A stretch of 64,000 bases of DNA from Atherinomorus stipes (Eukaryota > Chordata > Actinopteri > Atheriniformes > Atherinidae): positions 55,001 through 119,000 of the forward strand of contig JALJCO010008638.1 of NCBI GenBank assembly GCA_023101725.1. Reading direction: 5' to 3'. The position numbers and the translations under genes are program-made. Numbering within the stretch: position 1 is the stretch's first letter; every line of letters starts with the position of its first letter. The notes beneath the pieces were generated by a model that saw nothing but the letters and a program-made list of their open reading frames with translations, was not told the DNA's origin and did no database searches. Shown in pieces: positions 1 through 11,936 of this stretch.

Positions 1-190
1 ATGGAGGAATATTGACAATTTTTTGGCTCGGACCCCGGTGAACTCCATTATATGAAAGTTGGGGGGAAACAAGAAGTCTTCCAGATCACCGTGCTGCATT
101 TGACATATTAAAAAAGTGCTCCAGTCTTGCTCACCATGAGGGGAAGTGGAAGATAAAGTTACATCATTCTGTGGGTGGAATGTTCCTTTA
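1..190. mobile_element. Right arm of a fold-back MITE, cut by the window edge
   Basis: The sequence matches the right-hand arm of the elements at 8488-9222 and 29003-29875. Shared text includes GGCTCGGACCCCGGTGAACT and an end reading ATGTTCCTTTAAG. Only one arm lies inside the window, so the left arm must be upstream. It has no coding potential. Confidence 0.75.
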
Positions 191-191
191 A

Positions 192-780
192 GACCCTAGT
201 CTGCAATGTAAAACTGAAAACGTCAATTATGTTCTGCTTTTCCCTAAAAGCACCTCAGCGAATGATCCTAACACACAGCAGAACGAGAACAGCTGCTGCA
301 TTGCGCGTCTCCGTTAGCTTGAACTTAGCAGCATCATGCAGGTGCAGCTTGCTGTTAAAATGATGTTTTCCAGACTGACGATGATCCGGGTCTCATCTCG
401 TTCTTCTTGCTTTGATCTGACTCAGCAAAACTTCCACAGCACACAAAGATTTCTGACATCGTTGTCGGCCTCCAGCTGTTTGTTTGCTGGACGTAGCTGG
501 TGTCTGGATGGATGTCCAGCCGCTCCTGTGAGGCGTCTGGATCAGCCAGCTGCTTCCATCTGCTAGCGTTAGCTTACTGAAACAGCTGTCACGGTCTGTA
601 GAGAGTCTGGACGTGTCCCCACAGTTCCCAACTGAAACACCTGTTTGAAAATTCTCCATTTACGAAGAATGCTAGCTGCTGCTTGTTAGCATCGACTAGA
701 GCTGCTTTGGCCTCCAGCAAAGCCCCGCCCACTGAAATATGCCCCATTTTTTTCAATCTGTGAAGGGGGCTATAAAACAT
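192..780. other. No gene recognised
   Basis: Mixed-composition DNA with short open frames on both strands that resemble no family I know. I see no convincing exon, RNA gene or tandem repeat here. Confidence 0.5.
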
Positions 781-1650
781 GTAAACAAGCATGTTGAGCA
801 ACTCTGAGACAATCACTGCAATCAGGTGTTTTCTGTAACGTCCAATCAGACGTCTGCACCTGTGGACAGGTATGCTGGTCCATGTTCATGGGGAAGATGC
901 TCTCATGTGTCTGGGACAGTTTTGTTTGTTTTTTTTTAAACCAATTTTTCCAACCACAATTCAAAAGCAATATTTTACTTAGCTAAAATATCATTTTGTA
1001 AATTTGTATTTATCATGAGTTTCTTTATAATCTTGTTATTTCAATTATTTTTATGAACTTAGCCTTTTCTTTAAAGGTACAGAATGTAAAAAATCAAAGG
1101 TCAGTGGCAGAAAAATGTGATATATAATTCAAAACTGTGTTTCTATTGATGTGTACTTGCTGCACTAGAACAGCTGTTATATGTTTATTTTCTTAGAATG
1201 AGTCATTTATATCTACTTGCTGGGCGGTGCACATATGGAGGCTGCCATATTTGTGCCACCATTTTTACTGCGGTGTCCTTGAATGGACAAAACAATGCTT
1301 GTGAAGTGAGAACTCTGAACTTTAAATCTGCTGCAGCAGCTTTGTTTAATGGGAGTTAGAGACTGTTTGGGATCAGAAATGTCTTAAAAGACATTAAAAA
1401 GTATTTACTCAGTACATTCATATTTACACCTGAGATACTGGATCCACTCACAGATGAAAACATTTTTACGTCTGGGAGAATTTTGGCCACTAACAGCCAC
1501 CGTACATTCACTACTATGCTTAAAATATGAAGTCATTTGAAAGAAAACATATTTTCTTGCAATACTCATCTTCACCACTAGATGTCAGTAATTCTTACAT
1601 ACTGTACCTTTAATTGGAGGGTATGAATAATTTTGAGGACGACTGTATGT
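781..1650. mobile_element. Tc1-like palindromic interspersed repeat, interrupted
   Basis: The body contains CCACAATTCAAAAGCAATAT and a right end reading GGAGGGTATGAATAATTTT followed by GAGGACGACTGTA. Copies of this family recur near 21.0-21.7, 22.6-23.0, 25.05-25.64, 34.1-34.3, 36.0-36.2 and 47.3-47.4 kb. The right end resembles Tc1/mariner terminal repeats of fish; this is an inference from memory. The copy is split at 1071 by a younger element. Confidence 0.55.
1075..1609. mobile_element. TTAA-flanked MITE nested in the Tc1-like repeat
   Basis: The ends are inverted repeats: AGGTACAGAATGTAA on the left, and the complement of TTACATACTGTACCT on the right. The element is flanked by TTAA on both sides (1071-1074 and 1610-1613). 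Removing the insert restores the host text CCTTTTCTTTAATTGGAGG seen in other copies. TTAA duplication is typical of piggyBac-type elements. No transposase is present in the 535 bp. Confidence 0.75.
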
Positions 1651-2930
1651 ATATGTGTATACACATATATACTGTAATCAGTAGTGCACTGGGTTTTTAT
1701 GTGCTTTCATCATTAAATCTCAGTAATTGTCATTTTTTTACTGTAAATATAAATTACAGTCATTTGTGATCTTTTATGGACTCGTGCTGCCATGTTTGGT
1801 GTCTGATCATGTGACCACACGGCTCATCTGATTGGTGGAACTGGCGTCGTATCTCTGCCAAAAACAAAGCAAATCTAACCGACTTTAGAAAGAGAAGGAG
1901 GAAGAGGAGCGTTGCCCAGTAAAACCAGCAGCATCGTCTTCTCTGGAGGTGAAAGTGTGATGAGGTGGAGCTACTTTCTGCAGCAGCTCGGTGACCGGGC
2001 GGGCGGAGAACGGCTGCAGGATCCTCATCAGGCCTTCATCAGGTGACGGATGTGTTTGGCTAATCCCACCGTGGTGCTGGTGGTCCCTGCATCCGCTCGC
2101 TGATTAAACCGCCGTGTTTCAGGCGGGAACGGCTCCCCGTCTGTCTTTCCTCTTCATGGAAAGTGTCCTTCACACATTAGCTATCCAAACATCACTTCTA
2201 AAACGCGCAAATTGAATAATTCAGCCCAATTAGCTGAACAAACACGCGTTTGCGCATGCTAATGGGATTAACGAGCCGCACTTAAGTGTCTGTTGACATT
2301 ATCGTCTCTGGAGCAACATCCTGTCGTGTGAGGAGGCCTCGCTGATTAACTCGCACCGACAGAGCGCCACACGTCCAGCTGCAGGCCGGCCAACAACAAC
2401 CGGCCCTCTGTTTGAACTGCAAGCCAGCATCGCACAGTCAGACACGAACAACAACACCAACCACGCCAGGCCACCAACGAAGAAGAAGCCTGCAGTCTGC
2501 ATCAGCTGCTTATTAAACTGGGACGCATTCACACTGAAGTTCATCATTATCTGCTGGATTTATGAAGCTGGAGACCAGTTTAACCAGTAACAGGGAAGCA
2601 GACTAAAACCAGCGTCGGGGGAGGAGAGGAAGCCGATCCAGAGGTGCAGGTTCATCAATGACCTGAAAATCTCCATGGAAACGATCGAGGAACGGAGGGA
2701 AATGACTAACGAGGATAATCTGCTCATTCAGACCGGTGTGGAAAAAGAAGGCAACGCAACAGAAGACGGGACGGACAACTCTGACGGGAAACTGCAGATT
2801 CATGATGAACGAAAGATGAACAGAAGACAAAATATAACAGAACTAAGAATAAAAACAGAAATACGGAAATGTGGAAATGCAGACCCTGGTAGGAAAATCT
2901 CATTTAATTTATTACAGAAAAAATACCACT
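1651..2930. other. Unassigned region, no supported gene
   Basis: 1781-2360 is moderately GC-rich and contains a donor-like CATCAGGTGACGG near 2040, so a non-coding first exon of an unseen gene is possible. An 85-codon open frame at 2675-2932 (plus strand) begins METIEERREM but resembles no family I recognise. I do not call either as a gene. Confidence 0.4.
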
Positions 2931-3118
2931 GACATAAAACAAACATCCATCCATCATTGGTGGTGGTGGTGTGATGGTGCGGGAGAGATTTTCTTGGCCC
3001 ACTTTGGCCCCTTAGTACCAACGTGGCGGTTTAACCACCACAGCCTACCTGAGTATTGTTGCTGACCATGTCCATCCCTTTATGACCACAGTGTAGCATC
3101 CTCTGATGCTGCTTCCCG

Positions 3119-3857
3119 CAGGAGAACGCGCCATGTCAGAAAGATGACATCATCCAGCAGGATAACGCGCCATGTCATAAAGATGACATCATCCAGCAGG
3201 ATAACGCGCCATGTCATAAAGATGACATCATCCACCAGGATAACGCGCCATGTCAGAAAGATGACATCATCCAGCAGGAGAACGCGCCATGTCATAAAGA
3301 TGACATCATCCACCAGGAGAACGCGCCATGTCATAAAGATGACATCATCCAGCGGGAGAACGCGCCATGTCATAAAGATGACATCATACAGCAGGAGAAC
3401 ATGCCATGTCATAAAGATGACATCATCCAGCAGGAGAACATGCCATGTCATAAAGATGACATCATCCAGCAGGATAACGCGCCATGTCATAAAGATGACA
3501 TCATCCAGCAGGAGAACATGCCATGTCATAAAGATGACATCATCCAGCAGGATAACGCGCCATGTCAGAAAGATGACATCATCCAGCAGGAGAACATGCC
3601 ATGTCATAAAGATGACATCATCCAGCAGGATAACGCGCCATGTCATAAAGATGACATCATCCAGCAGGATAACGCGTCATGTCATAAAGATGACATCATC
3701 CAGCAGGAGAACGCGCCATGTCAGAAAGATGACATCATCCAGCAGGAGAACGCGCCATGTCATAAAGATGACATCATCCAGCAGGAGAACGCGCCATGTC
3801 ATAAAGATGACATCATCCAGCAGGAGAACGCGCCATGTCATAAAGATGACATCATCT
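3119..3857. repeat. 39-bp minisatellite (about 19 copies) made from the transposase DNAPCH motif
   Basis: The unit is 39 bp, 13 codons, and reads GATAACGCGCCATGTCATAA then AGATGACATCATCCAGCAG. Translated in the transposase frame each unit gives DNAPCHKDDIIQQ. This corresponds to the conserved FQQDNAPCHK block that holds the second catalytic aspartate of Tc1 transposases. Variants are mostly single substitutions (GAT/GAG, GCG/ATG, CAT/CAG). The length being a multiple of three keeps the frame open. Confidence 0.92.
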
Positions 3858-3943
3858 CAGACTGGTTTCTGAACATGACAATGAGCTCAAATGTTCTCAA
3901 CATTCACCAGATCTCAATCCAACAGAGCAGCTTTGGGATGTGG

Positions 3944-4553
3944 TGGAACGGGAGGTTCTCATTACGGATGTGGTGGAACGGGAGGTTCTTATCAAGGATG
4001 TGGTGGAACGGAAGGTTCTCATTATGGATGTGGTGGAACGGGAGGTTCTCATCATGGATGTGGTGGAACGGGAGGTTCTCATTACGGATGTGGTGGAACG
4101 GGAGGTTCTCATCATGGATGTGGTGGAACGGGAGGTTCTTATCAAGGATGTGGTGGAACGGAAGGTTCTTATCAAGGATGTGGTGGAACGGGAGGTTCTC
4201 ATCATGGATGTGGTGGAACGGGAGTTGGGGGGGGGGGTTCTCATCATGGATGTGGTGGAACGGGAGGTTCTTATCAAGGATGTGGTGGAACGGGAGGTTC
4301 TCATCATGGATGTGGTGGAACGGGAGGTTCTTATCAAGGATGTGGTGGAACGGGAGGTTCTCATCATGGATGCGGTGGAACGGGAGCTTCTCATCATGGA
4401 TGTGGTGGAACGGGAGGTTCTCATCAAGGATGTGGTGGAACGGGAGGTTCTCATCATGGATGTGGTGGAACGGGAGGTTCTCATCATGGATGTGGTGGAA
4501 CGGGAGGTTCTCATCATGGATGTGGTGGAACGGGAGGTTCTCATCATGGATGT
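3944..4553. repeat. 30-bp minisatellite (about 20 copies) made from the transposase DVVERE segment
   Basis: The unit is 30 bp, 10 codons, reading GATGTGGTGGAACGGGAGGT then TCTCATCATG, which translates to DVVEREVLIM. It lies directly after the NPxEQLW block that carries the third catalytic residue. One unit near 4222 has a G-rich 9-bp insertion. The open frame runs from the array into the transposase C terminus. Confidence 0.92.
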
Positions 4554-4731
4554 GCAGCTGACAAATCTGCAGCAACTGTGTGATGCTGTCATGTCGATAT
4601 GGAGCAAAATCTCTGAGGAATGTTTCCAGAACCTTGTTGAATCTATGACACCAAGGATTTAAGCAGTTCTGAAGGCAAAAGGGGTCCAACCCGGTTCTAT
4701 TAGGTGTACCCGATAAAGTGGCCAGTGAGTA

Positions 4732-4967
4732 AATGGACTGTACTTATATCGCGCTTTTCCAGTCATACTAACCACTCAAAGCGCTTTACACTACATATCA
4801 CAATCACACACACAATCATACCCCAATAGGCACATTGGGGGAGAACTTGGGGTTCAGTGTCTTGCCCAAGGACACTTCGGCATGTAATCTAGGGAAGCCT
4901 GGAATCGATCCCCCGACCCTCCGGTTGAAAGACGACTGCTCTTCCACCTGAGCTACAGCTGCCCCGT
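4732..4967 (-). mobile_element. tRNA-derived SINE
   Basis: Read on the minus strand the head contains an A-box-like TAGCTCAGGTGGAAGAGCAG near 4957 and a B-box-like GGGGATCGATTCCAGG near 4905, spaced as in tRNA-derived RNA polymerase III promoters. The body includes AAAGCGCTTTACACTACA in plus orientation, a sequence common in fish interspersed repeats. It sits immediately after the end of the Tc1 relic. I did not find a clear target-site duplication. Confidence 0.7.
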
Positions 4968-6020
4968 GTATGTTTTTATAGTATAGCAGATGGATAATGC
5001 ATCGAGGTCACATGTAGGGTGACATCATGGCTTTGGGATCTGATCTTTGGGACCCCAGAAAGAAAAGCAATGGCTTTGCTGCAGCTAACGAGGATCTTAA
5101 TAAATGTTTCGGCTCTTCATGATTTGTTTCCTTTTCTTTAGTTTCATGCGTGAGCAGCACAGAGGTCAGACAGTCAGAAACCAGGATATAGCAGCAGCTC
5201 TTATTCACCTCTGCTGCCATGCGTGTAGCTGTGCGACCTCATCCTCTGAAGTAAACCCCGCTAACTTCCACCTCCTCCTGCAGCTCTCGGTGCGCCTCCT
5301 CTCGGGGAATAGAGTCTCCTCTGTGTCGGGCTCGCGGCCTCACGGCGGCGTGGACGGCTGCTGACAGCTGGTTTCATCAGAATGAGATTTGCTGCTGGCC
5401 TCGGGTCAGGACGGGGGAGCGTGAGTCCGGTTACCGGCAGACCAGCGAGCGGCGCGCTCCGACAGCTCCCAGGCCTGAAAGCAGCGAAGCCGGAGCCCCT
5501 TCAAAGAGCCGGCTGCACAGTAACCCCGCTGTGCTCCCCCCGGACTGATGAAAGCCAACACCACCCAACATGAGCTCATTTTTCACTCCGCTTCAGCTCC
5601 TCAGTGAAAAACTACAAACAGTAGACAACAGTGTTCTAGTCGTCGGGCTGATTGGCCTGTTAAGGGGCCCCTTTGGCCCCCATCCCAGTACACCCCATAA
5701 ACCTCCAGAGATCAGTCGATGTGGCTCTAATTCATCTAATTCCTCCTGAGATGGATTCATCAGTTTGGAGCTCGTAAGCTGATGGTAGAAGTTTGGTTGA
5801 ATTAGCGTTTATCCTGTGACAGATACCAGAAGGAAACTGTGACATGAATCTGGAAACAGAAACCGCATGTTTTAATCCAACTGTCCTCCAATCAGAGAGC
5901 TTAAATTGACAGCAACGTCCAATCAGGAGCAGCCAAAGATCAACAAATGAACAGGAAGTTCCACGTGTGTCTGAAAAGAAGAAAATAATGATCATCTATG
6001 TCTGGGACAAAGAAAGAAGA
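4968..6020. other. CpG-rich unassigned stretch (5220-5580) and flanks
   Basis: 5270-5560 is rich in CpG (TCGGGCTCGCGGCCTCACGG, GCGAGCGGCGCGCTCCGACA), unlike the AT-rich surroundings, and could be an unmethylated promoter. Short open frames across it resemble no protein I know. No convincing exon with splice sites and family similarity was found. Confidence 0.4.
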
Positions 6021-7624
6021 GCTGACTGGGATTAAAGGTTCTGATGATGACTGGGATTAAAGGTTCTGATGCTGACTGGGATTAAAGGTTCTGATGCTGA
6101 CTGGGATTAAAGGTTCTGATGCTGATTGGGATTAAAGGTTTCGATGCTAACTGGGATTAAAGGTTCTGATGCTGACTGGGATTAAAGGTTCTGATACTGA
6201 CTGGGATTAAAGGTTCTAGATGCTGACTGGGATTAAAGGTTCTGGATGCTGACTGGGATGAAAGGTTCTGATGCTTATTTGGATTAAAGGTTCTGATGCT
6301 GACTGGGATTAAAGGTTCTGATGCTAATTTGGATTAAAGGTTCTGATGCTGACTGGGATTAAAGGTTCTGATGCTGACTGGGATAAAAGGTTCTAGATGC
6401 TGACTGGGATTAAAGGTTCTAGATGATGACTGGGATTAAAGGTTCTAGATGCTGACTGGGGTTAAAGGTTCTAGATACTGACTGGGATTAAAGGTTCTGA
6501 TGATGACTGGGATTAAAGGTTCTAGATGCTGACTGGGATTAAAGGTTCTAGATGATGACTGGGATTAAAGGTTCTAGATGCTGACTGGGGTTAAAGGTTC
6601 TAGATGCTGACTGGGATTAAAGGTTCTAGATGATGACTGGGATTAAAGGTTCTAGATGCTGACTGGGATTAAAGGTTCTAGATGATGACTGGGATTAAAG
6701 GTTCTAGATGCTGACTGGGATTAAAGGTTCTGATACTGACTGGGATTAAAGGTTCTAGATGCTAACTGGGATTAAAGGTTCTAGATGCTAACTGGGATTA
6801 AAGGTTCTAGATGCTGACTGGGATTAAAGGTTCTGATACTGACTGGGATTAAAGGTTCTGATACTGACTGGGATTAAAGGTTCTGATACTGACTGGGATT
6901 AAAGGTTCTGATACTGACTGGGATTGAAGGTTCTGGATGCTGATCAGGATTAAAGGTTCTGGATGCTGACTGGGATTAAAGGTTCTGATGCTAACTGGGA
7001 TTAAAGGTTCTGATACTGACTGGGATTAAAGGTTCTAGATGCTGACTGGGATTAAAGGTTCTGTTGCTAACTCGGATTAAAGATTCTGATACTGACTGGG
7101 ATTAAAGGTTCTGATACTTACTGGGATTAAAGGTTCTGATGCTAACTGGGATTAAAGGTTCTAGATGCTGACTGGGATTAAAGGTTCTAGATGCTGACTG
7201 GGATTAAAGGTTCTGATGCTGACTGGGATTAAAGGTTCTGATGCTAACTGGGATTAAAGGTTCTGATGCTAACTGGGATTAAAGGTTCTGATGCTAACTG
7301 GGATTAAAGGTTCTGATGCTGACTGGGATTAAAGGTTCTAAATGCTGACTGGGATTAAAGGTTCTGATGCTAACTGGGATTAAAGGTTCTGATGCTAACT
7401 CGGATTAAAGGTTCTGATGCTGACTGGGATTAAAGGTTCTGATGCTAACTCGGATTAAAGGTTCTGATGCTGACTGGGATTAAAGGTTCTGATGCTGACT
7501 GGGATTAAAGGTTCTGATGCTAACTGGGATTAAAGGTTCTGATGCTAACTCGGATTAAAGGTTCTGATACTGACTGGGATTAAAGGTTCTGATGCTGACT
7601 GGGATTAAAGGTTCTAAATGCTGA
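6021..7624. repeat. 25-27-bp minisatellite, about 60 copies
   Basis: The core unit is GCTGACTGGGATTAAAGG followed by TTCTGAT (25 bp); a 27-bp variant has TTCTAGAT. Many units differ only by GATGCTGAC, GATACTGAC, GATGATGAC or GATGCTAAC. Stretches of the same variant, such as the ATACTGAC run near 6830-6920, show recent local amplification. Confidence 0.95.
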
Positions 7625-7849
7625 CAGAAAAAATCTTGGCCACTCTTAAAATAAGTAAAGGAAGAGGGACGGGTCGCATTTCTCCATCTGGCAATCTGAT
7701 GTAGGAGTTTCGTAGCAGAAAAGAGGACAATTTATCAGCCTGGTGAGCTGAGATATATTTATCTATGCGGTACATAAATAATGAATTAATTTAAGAGGAG
7801 ATGACAGAAAAAAGGAGTGGGTATAGCCTCAACAAGGAGTCTGGACTTG

Positions 7850-8390
7850 GCGGTTGCCAGGACAACGGTACAAGTCTGATTGCATTGTGCCAAGTGTAAA
7901 GTTTGGTGGAGGGGGGATTATGGTGTGGGGGTGTTTTTCAGGAGCTGGGCTTGGTCCCTTAGTTTCAGTGAAAGGAACTCTGAATGCTTCAGCATACCAA
8001 GACATTCTGGACAATTCCATGTCCCAACTTTGTGGGACCAGTTTGGAGCTGGCCCCTCCCTCTTCCAACATGACTGTGCACCACAAAGCAGGTCCATGAA
8101 GACCTGGATGCAGAGTCTGGTGTGGAGGAACTGGACTGGCCTGCACAGAGTCCTGACCTCAACCCCATCGAACAGCTTTGGGATGAATCAGAGCGGAGAC
8201 TGAGAGCCAGGCCTTCTGGTCCAACATCAGTGTGACCTCACAAATGTGCTTCTGGAAGATGGTCAAAGATTCCCAGAAACACTCCTAAACCTCATGGACA
8301 GCCTTCCCAGAAGATGAAGCTGTTCTAGCTGCAAAGGTGGACCAACGTCATGCTGAACCCGACGGATCAGGAATGGATGTTACTGAAGCT
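7850..8390 (+). pseudogene. Second Tc1-like transposase relic
   Basis: Fragments of the DDE domain are readable in different frames: [19 protein letters not shown] at about 7906-7962, [20 protein letters not shown] at about 8023-8082, KTWMQSLVW near 8100, DLNPIEQLWDE near 8157-8190 and ERRLRARPS near 8190. Frameshifts separate these blocks and the N-terminal half is absent. Several substitutions differ from the relic at 2935-4730, so this is a different subfamily copy. It cannot encode a working enzyme. Confidence 0.8.
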
Positions 8391-8487
8391 CAGATGTGAG
8401 TCAAGACCGGTGGGCCACTGCACTGCCACACAGTGCAAGTTACTTTTTTATGCAGATGATGCTGTTTTATTTGTCCCAGGGAGTAAT

Positions 8488-9222
8488 GTTTAAGAAATAG
8501 TACACCCACAGAATGATGGTCCTTCATCTTCTCCTCATCCTCATGCTGAGCAAGACTCTGGAGCACTTCTTCAATATCTCAAATGCAGCCGGAGATCTGG
8601 GGGGGTCTTCGTTATCCCCCAACTTTCATATAATGAAGATGACCGGTCCATAAAAGTCCACAAAAACTTGTCAATATTCCTCCATACTGCTCGTCCAATG
8701 TAATCCAAGTGTCCTGAGTGGGTAACGTCCAGAATTTACTGGAAACCGTCATTTAGGAGAGTTTTATCGTCTAGTAGAACATCGTACTTCCCCAATACGT
8801 CCATGCGAGTTCACGACGCTACAGAAGCTGCGACATTCAGCGCCTACTCTGCCAATAATGCAAGCGTAGAAGAAGAAATTTGCTGTTTCTGTTGTGCTAA
8901 GAGCGAAAGAGCTGCAGACAAGAGGGGTTGGATATTGATTTAAAACAAAGAAAGAAGGAAAAAGAGAACGTGCGATCTCGTCTGCTGCCGCCTCCATAGT
9001 GTCGTGAGAGGCCGCACTTTGCAGCAGCAAGATGTTGTACTGTTTAGGCTCTAAAAATCTACTAAATGACGTAATTTCCAGTAAATTCTGGACGCTACCC
9101 ACTCAGGACACTTGGATTACATTGGACGAGCAGGATGGAGGAATATTGACAAGTCTTTGTGGACTTTTACGGACCTTTTTGGCTCGGACCCCGGTGAACT
9201 CCATTATATGAAAGTTGGGGGA
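8488..9222. mobile_element. Fold-back MITE, same family as 29003-29875
   Basis: The left arm (GCAAGACTCTGGAGCACTTC, CCAATGTAATCCAAGTGTCC) and the right arm (CTTGGATTACATTGGACGAG, GGCTCGGACCCCGGTGAACT) are reverse complements and would form a long hairpin. The outer right end is missing. Small open frames here are products of the inverted arms. Confidence 0.8.
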
Positions 9223-10680
9223 AAATTAAACACATTTGTACCATTCCAACCCTAAGGGTACCTGCAGCATTGAAAAATGTGTGTAGCTTGTACTATAACT
9301 ATAAATAGCAGTACTTTTAAACAGGAGTATAATTATAGTTAATATATTATCATTTTTATAATAATCATAGTAATCATACTAATAATTATATGTATAATTA
9401 TATATGTGTTTGGCCTAATATTTCTATAATAATTATTCATTTATTATTAGCATCTTTGATTGTTGTCATAATCTCTATTTTATTGACTTTTATTCATCAT
9501 CTTTAATTGGTTTAATTGTACTTTATTAACTCATACAGCTTGATAAGGTACAAAAATGGACCATGAAGGTACAGAAATGTCTTCCAGAAAGGAACCCCCC
9601 AGCAACAAGCTTTGGACCCTTTTAGGTACAAACTGGTACCTCTGTTTCTGAGTGTGTATGTGTGATATATAAATGTGTTTGTGACAATCTCATGATATAT
9701 TTTTATGTTATTCATATTTGTCACGCCACATTTTACTAGGTTCAGTCTGTGAAAGGCAGGTGGATTTGGTTTAGTCATAAACCTAAAATGAGATAATTAC
9801 ACTAATACAGTGTTAAATGTGATGGACCCTGGACCAGTTTGGACTGGAAACTTGGGCCCCATCATGAAAAAGGTTGAAACCCTCTGATCTCGTCTGTCAG
9901 CTGAGAGTCCGCGGCGCCTCGTCATCATTGCCCGGCAGGTCACATGAACGAAAACTATCAATAGCTTTTAAAGAAAATGTTCCATATTCAACCTTTAGGT
10001 TTCGGCCATCAGTTGTGGTGGTTAGGGAACGTCAAAGCCTGTCCTCACAAAGATAGAAGCGCAAACATAAGTGTGTGTGTTTCCAGCTGGCCCGGCGGGG
10101 TCCTCTGTAGAAGCTGTTGATCTTTGTGATTACATGTCGTCTTGGCCCCGCAGCTCCCAGATCCGTGGGAGGTTGGAGGAACACTAATGTGCGGGAAAGT
10201 GCTTGGCTGCCGTGAACGGAGCTTTGTAGCACATTCCTCTGCAGCAGCACAGCTTGGACGTGGTCTGGGCTAAGTCCTGGTCCGTTCCTGCTGGAGACGA
10301 GTGAAAGCGAGTCAGTCAGACGGCTGAAACTGAGTCAGCAGGTTGTGGGTTCTGCTGCCGATCGCTGAGCTGGCTGCTCTCTCTGAAGAACAGTGCTTCT
10401 GTCTTCTTGTCTCGCATGGAAACCGGTGGGGGAAATCCTGAGCTCCAGGTGAAGCGTTGGTGGCGACCGGGACGAGCCGTAAGCTCTGGTTTACACCGCT
10501 TTGGATGAGATGGAAGAAATATTCGGAGCTCAAACTGTCAACAACTGATATGTAAAAAATATTCAAGTCTTTGTTTTTAAATCAGGCAATTTTTCAGAGA
10601 AGTTAACCTGTTTGGTTCTGGAAGCCAGCAGGCTAAACCTTCTCCTCCCTTTCTCTTCCCTTATCCATTTATTCCACCCC
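9223..10680. other. Unassigned region, no supported gene
   Basis: 9290-9500 is AT-rich and low in complexity. 9880-10560 is more mixed, but the open frames on both strands are short and resemble no known family. No tandem array or RNA gene is visible. Confidence 0.45.
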
Positions 10681-10683
10681 CTT

Positions 10684-11130
10684 TCATCCATCCATCCATC
10701 CTTCTGTCCGTCCGTCTTTCCGTCTGTCTATCCATCCATCTGTCCATCCGTCTGTCCATTTATCCATCCATCCATCCATCCATCTGTCCATCCATCCAAC
10801 CATCCATCCATCCATCTGTCCGTCCATCCATCTGTTCATCCATCCATGCATCCATCCATCCATCCGTCTGTCCGTCCATCCATCCGTCCATCTGTCCGTC
10901 CGTCCATCCATCCATCTGTCCGTCCATCCATCCATCCATCCATCCGCCCATCCGTCCGTCCGTCTGCCTGTCCATTCATCTGACATCCATCCATCTTTCC
11001 GTCTGTCCATCCATCCACCTGTCCACCCATCCATCTGTCCATCCGTCCGTCCATCCATACATCCATACATACATACATACATACATCCATACATCAATCC
11101 ATCCATCCATCCATCCATCCATCCGTGTCC
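10684..11130. repeat. Tetranucleotide microsatellite CATC/CGTC
   Basis: An imperfect run of CATC with interspersed TGTC, CGTC and CATA units, about 445 bp long. Long open frames in several registers are artefacts of the repeat. Confidence 0.95.
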
Positions 11131-11936
11131 TGACGTTCTCACGTCTTTACCATTCATCACATTCAGTTCATCTTTACAACCATCATTTACAGCAGAAGTG
11201 CCCTTTAATCAGTGGTTTCTGTGACTCTCTTGGGTTTAACAGATGGTCTAACTGTGAGAAGGCCATAAACCAGAAGCTGTGCAGCTGGTTGAGCAGGCTG
11301 GTCTGGTTCTGGGACTAACCGGGTCACAGCGGTCAGCTTTACCGTGACTGCAGGTTGCAGCTGCTGCAGACAGATGTTCGGAGATTTCCTCAGCTGTTGT
11401 CTGCAGGGTGGATCAGGAGCTGCAGCTCCGGATCCATCAGCACGCCCGGTCGCCGTGTCCTCGTCTCCTCCCGGAGCCCCGACACTAACCGCCTTTATGC
11501 CCTGAGGACTCGGTGGTTTGAGGCTTTGCCACTTTGTGCCCACAGAGAGTTCTTGGATCCACAAAGCCTGGAGAACGCCTGGAGCTGTCGAAGCCCGGCC
11601 ACAGAACAGTAAACCTGGCAGCGGCCGAGACCAGACTGTGGTCAGGGTAAAGCCTCAGGACTCCCCTCAGAGTGATGGAAGCAAACAGGGAACGCTCTGC
11701 AGCACAGACCTCACATTTACTGTGTTCTGCATCTGCAGGGCCCACAGTCCTGCACTCTACGCACAATTTACAACTTCAGACTCTTCATTTGGGAAAAATG
11801 TTCTCAGGATCAACATGCATGCAGAGAGAGGGAAAGAAATCCTCCTCAGGACGGGATCCCTCAACTTTTCCTCTTATTTGTAAGAAGTAAGCGAGTAAAT
11901 TCTGTTACCAGGTAGAAAGCAACGGCCTCAGCTGCT
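11131..11936. other. Unassigned region, no supported gene
   Basis: Mixed-composition DNA with overlapping open frames of 72-121 codons on both strands. None resembles a protein I recognise, and none is flanked by convincing splice sites. Confidence 0.4.

Larger units (their letters stand above)
2935..4730 (+). pseudogene. Tc1/mariner transposase relic expanded by two minisatellites
   Basis: The C-terminal half of a Tc1-type DD34E transposase can be read in pieces: GEIFLAHFGPL near 2975, DNAPCHK from 3120, SDWFL at 3856, then after a frame change DLNPTEQLWDVVERE near 3915-3955, and DVQLTNLQQLCDAVMSIW to LKAKG at about 4548-4680. The 3' terminal region CTATTAGGTGTACCCGATAA follows at about 4698. 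The N-terminal DNA-binding half is missing, frames shift at least twice, and stops are present, so it is dead. Its two catalytic stretches have each become a tandem array of whole codons. Confidence 0.8.

Noticed and set aside
3119..4553. CRISPR-like arrays
   Set aside because: The units are contiguous with no unique spacers, and the genome is a vertebrate one. The arrays are minisatellites within a transposase relic.
7854..8203. Active transposase gene
   Set aside because: The DDE fragments lie in different frames with stops between them, and the N-terminal half is absent.
10684..11160. Open frames with WMDG repeats
   Set aside because: These are artefacts of the tetranucleotide microsatellite.
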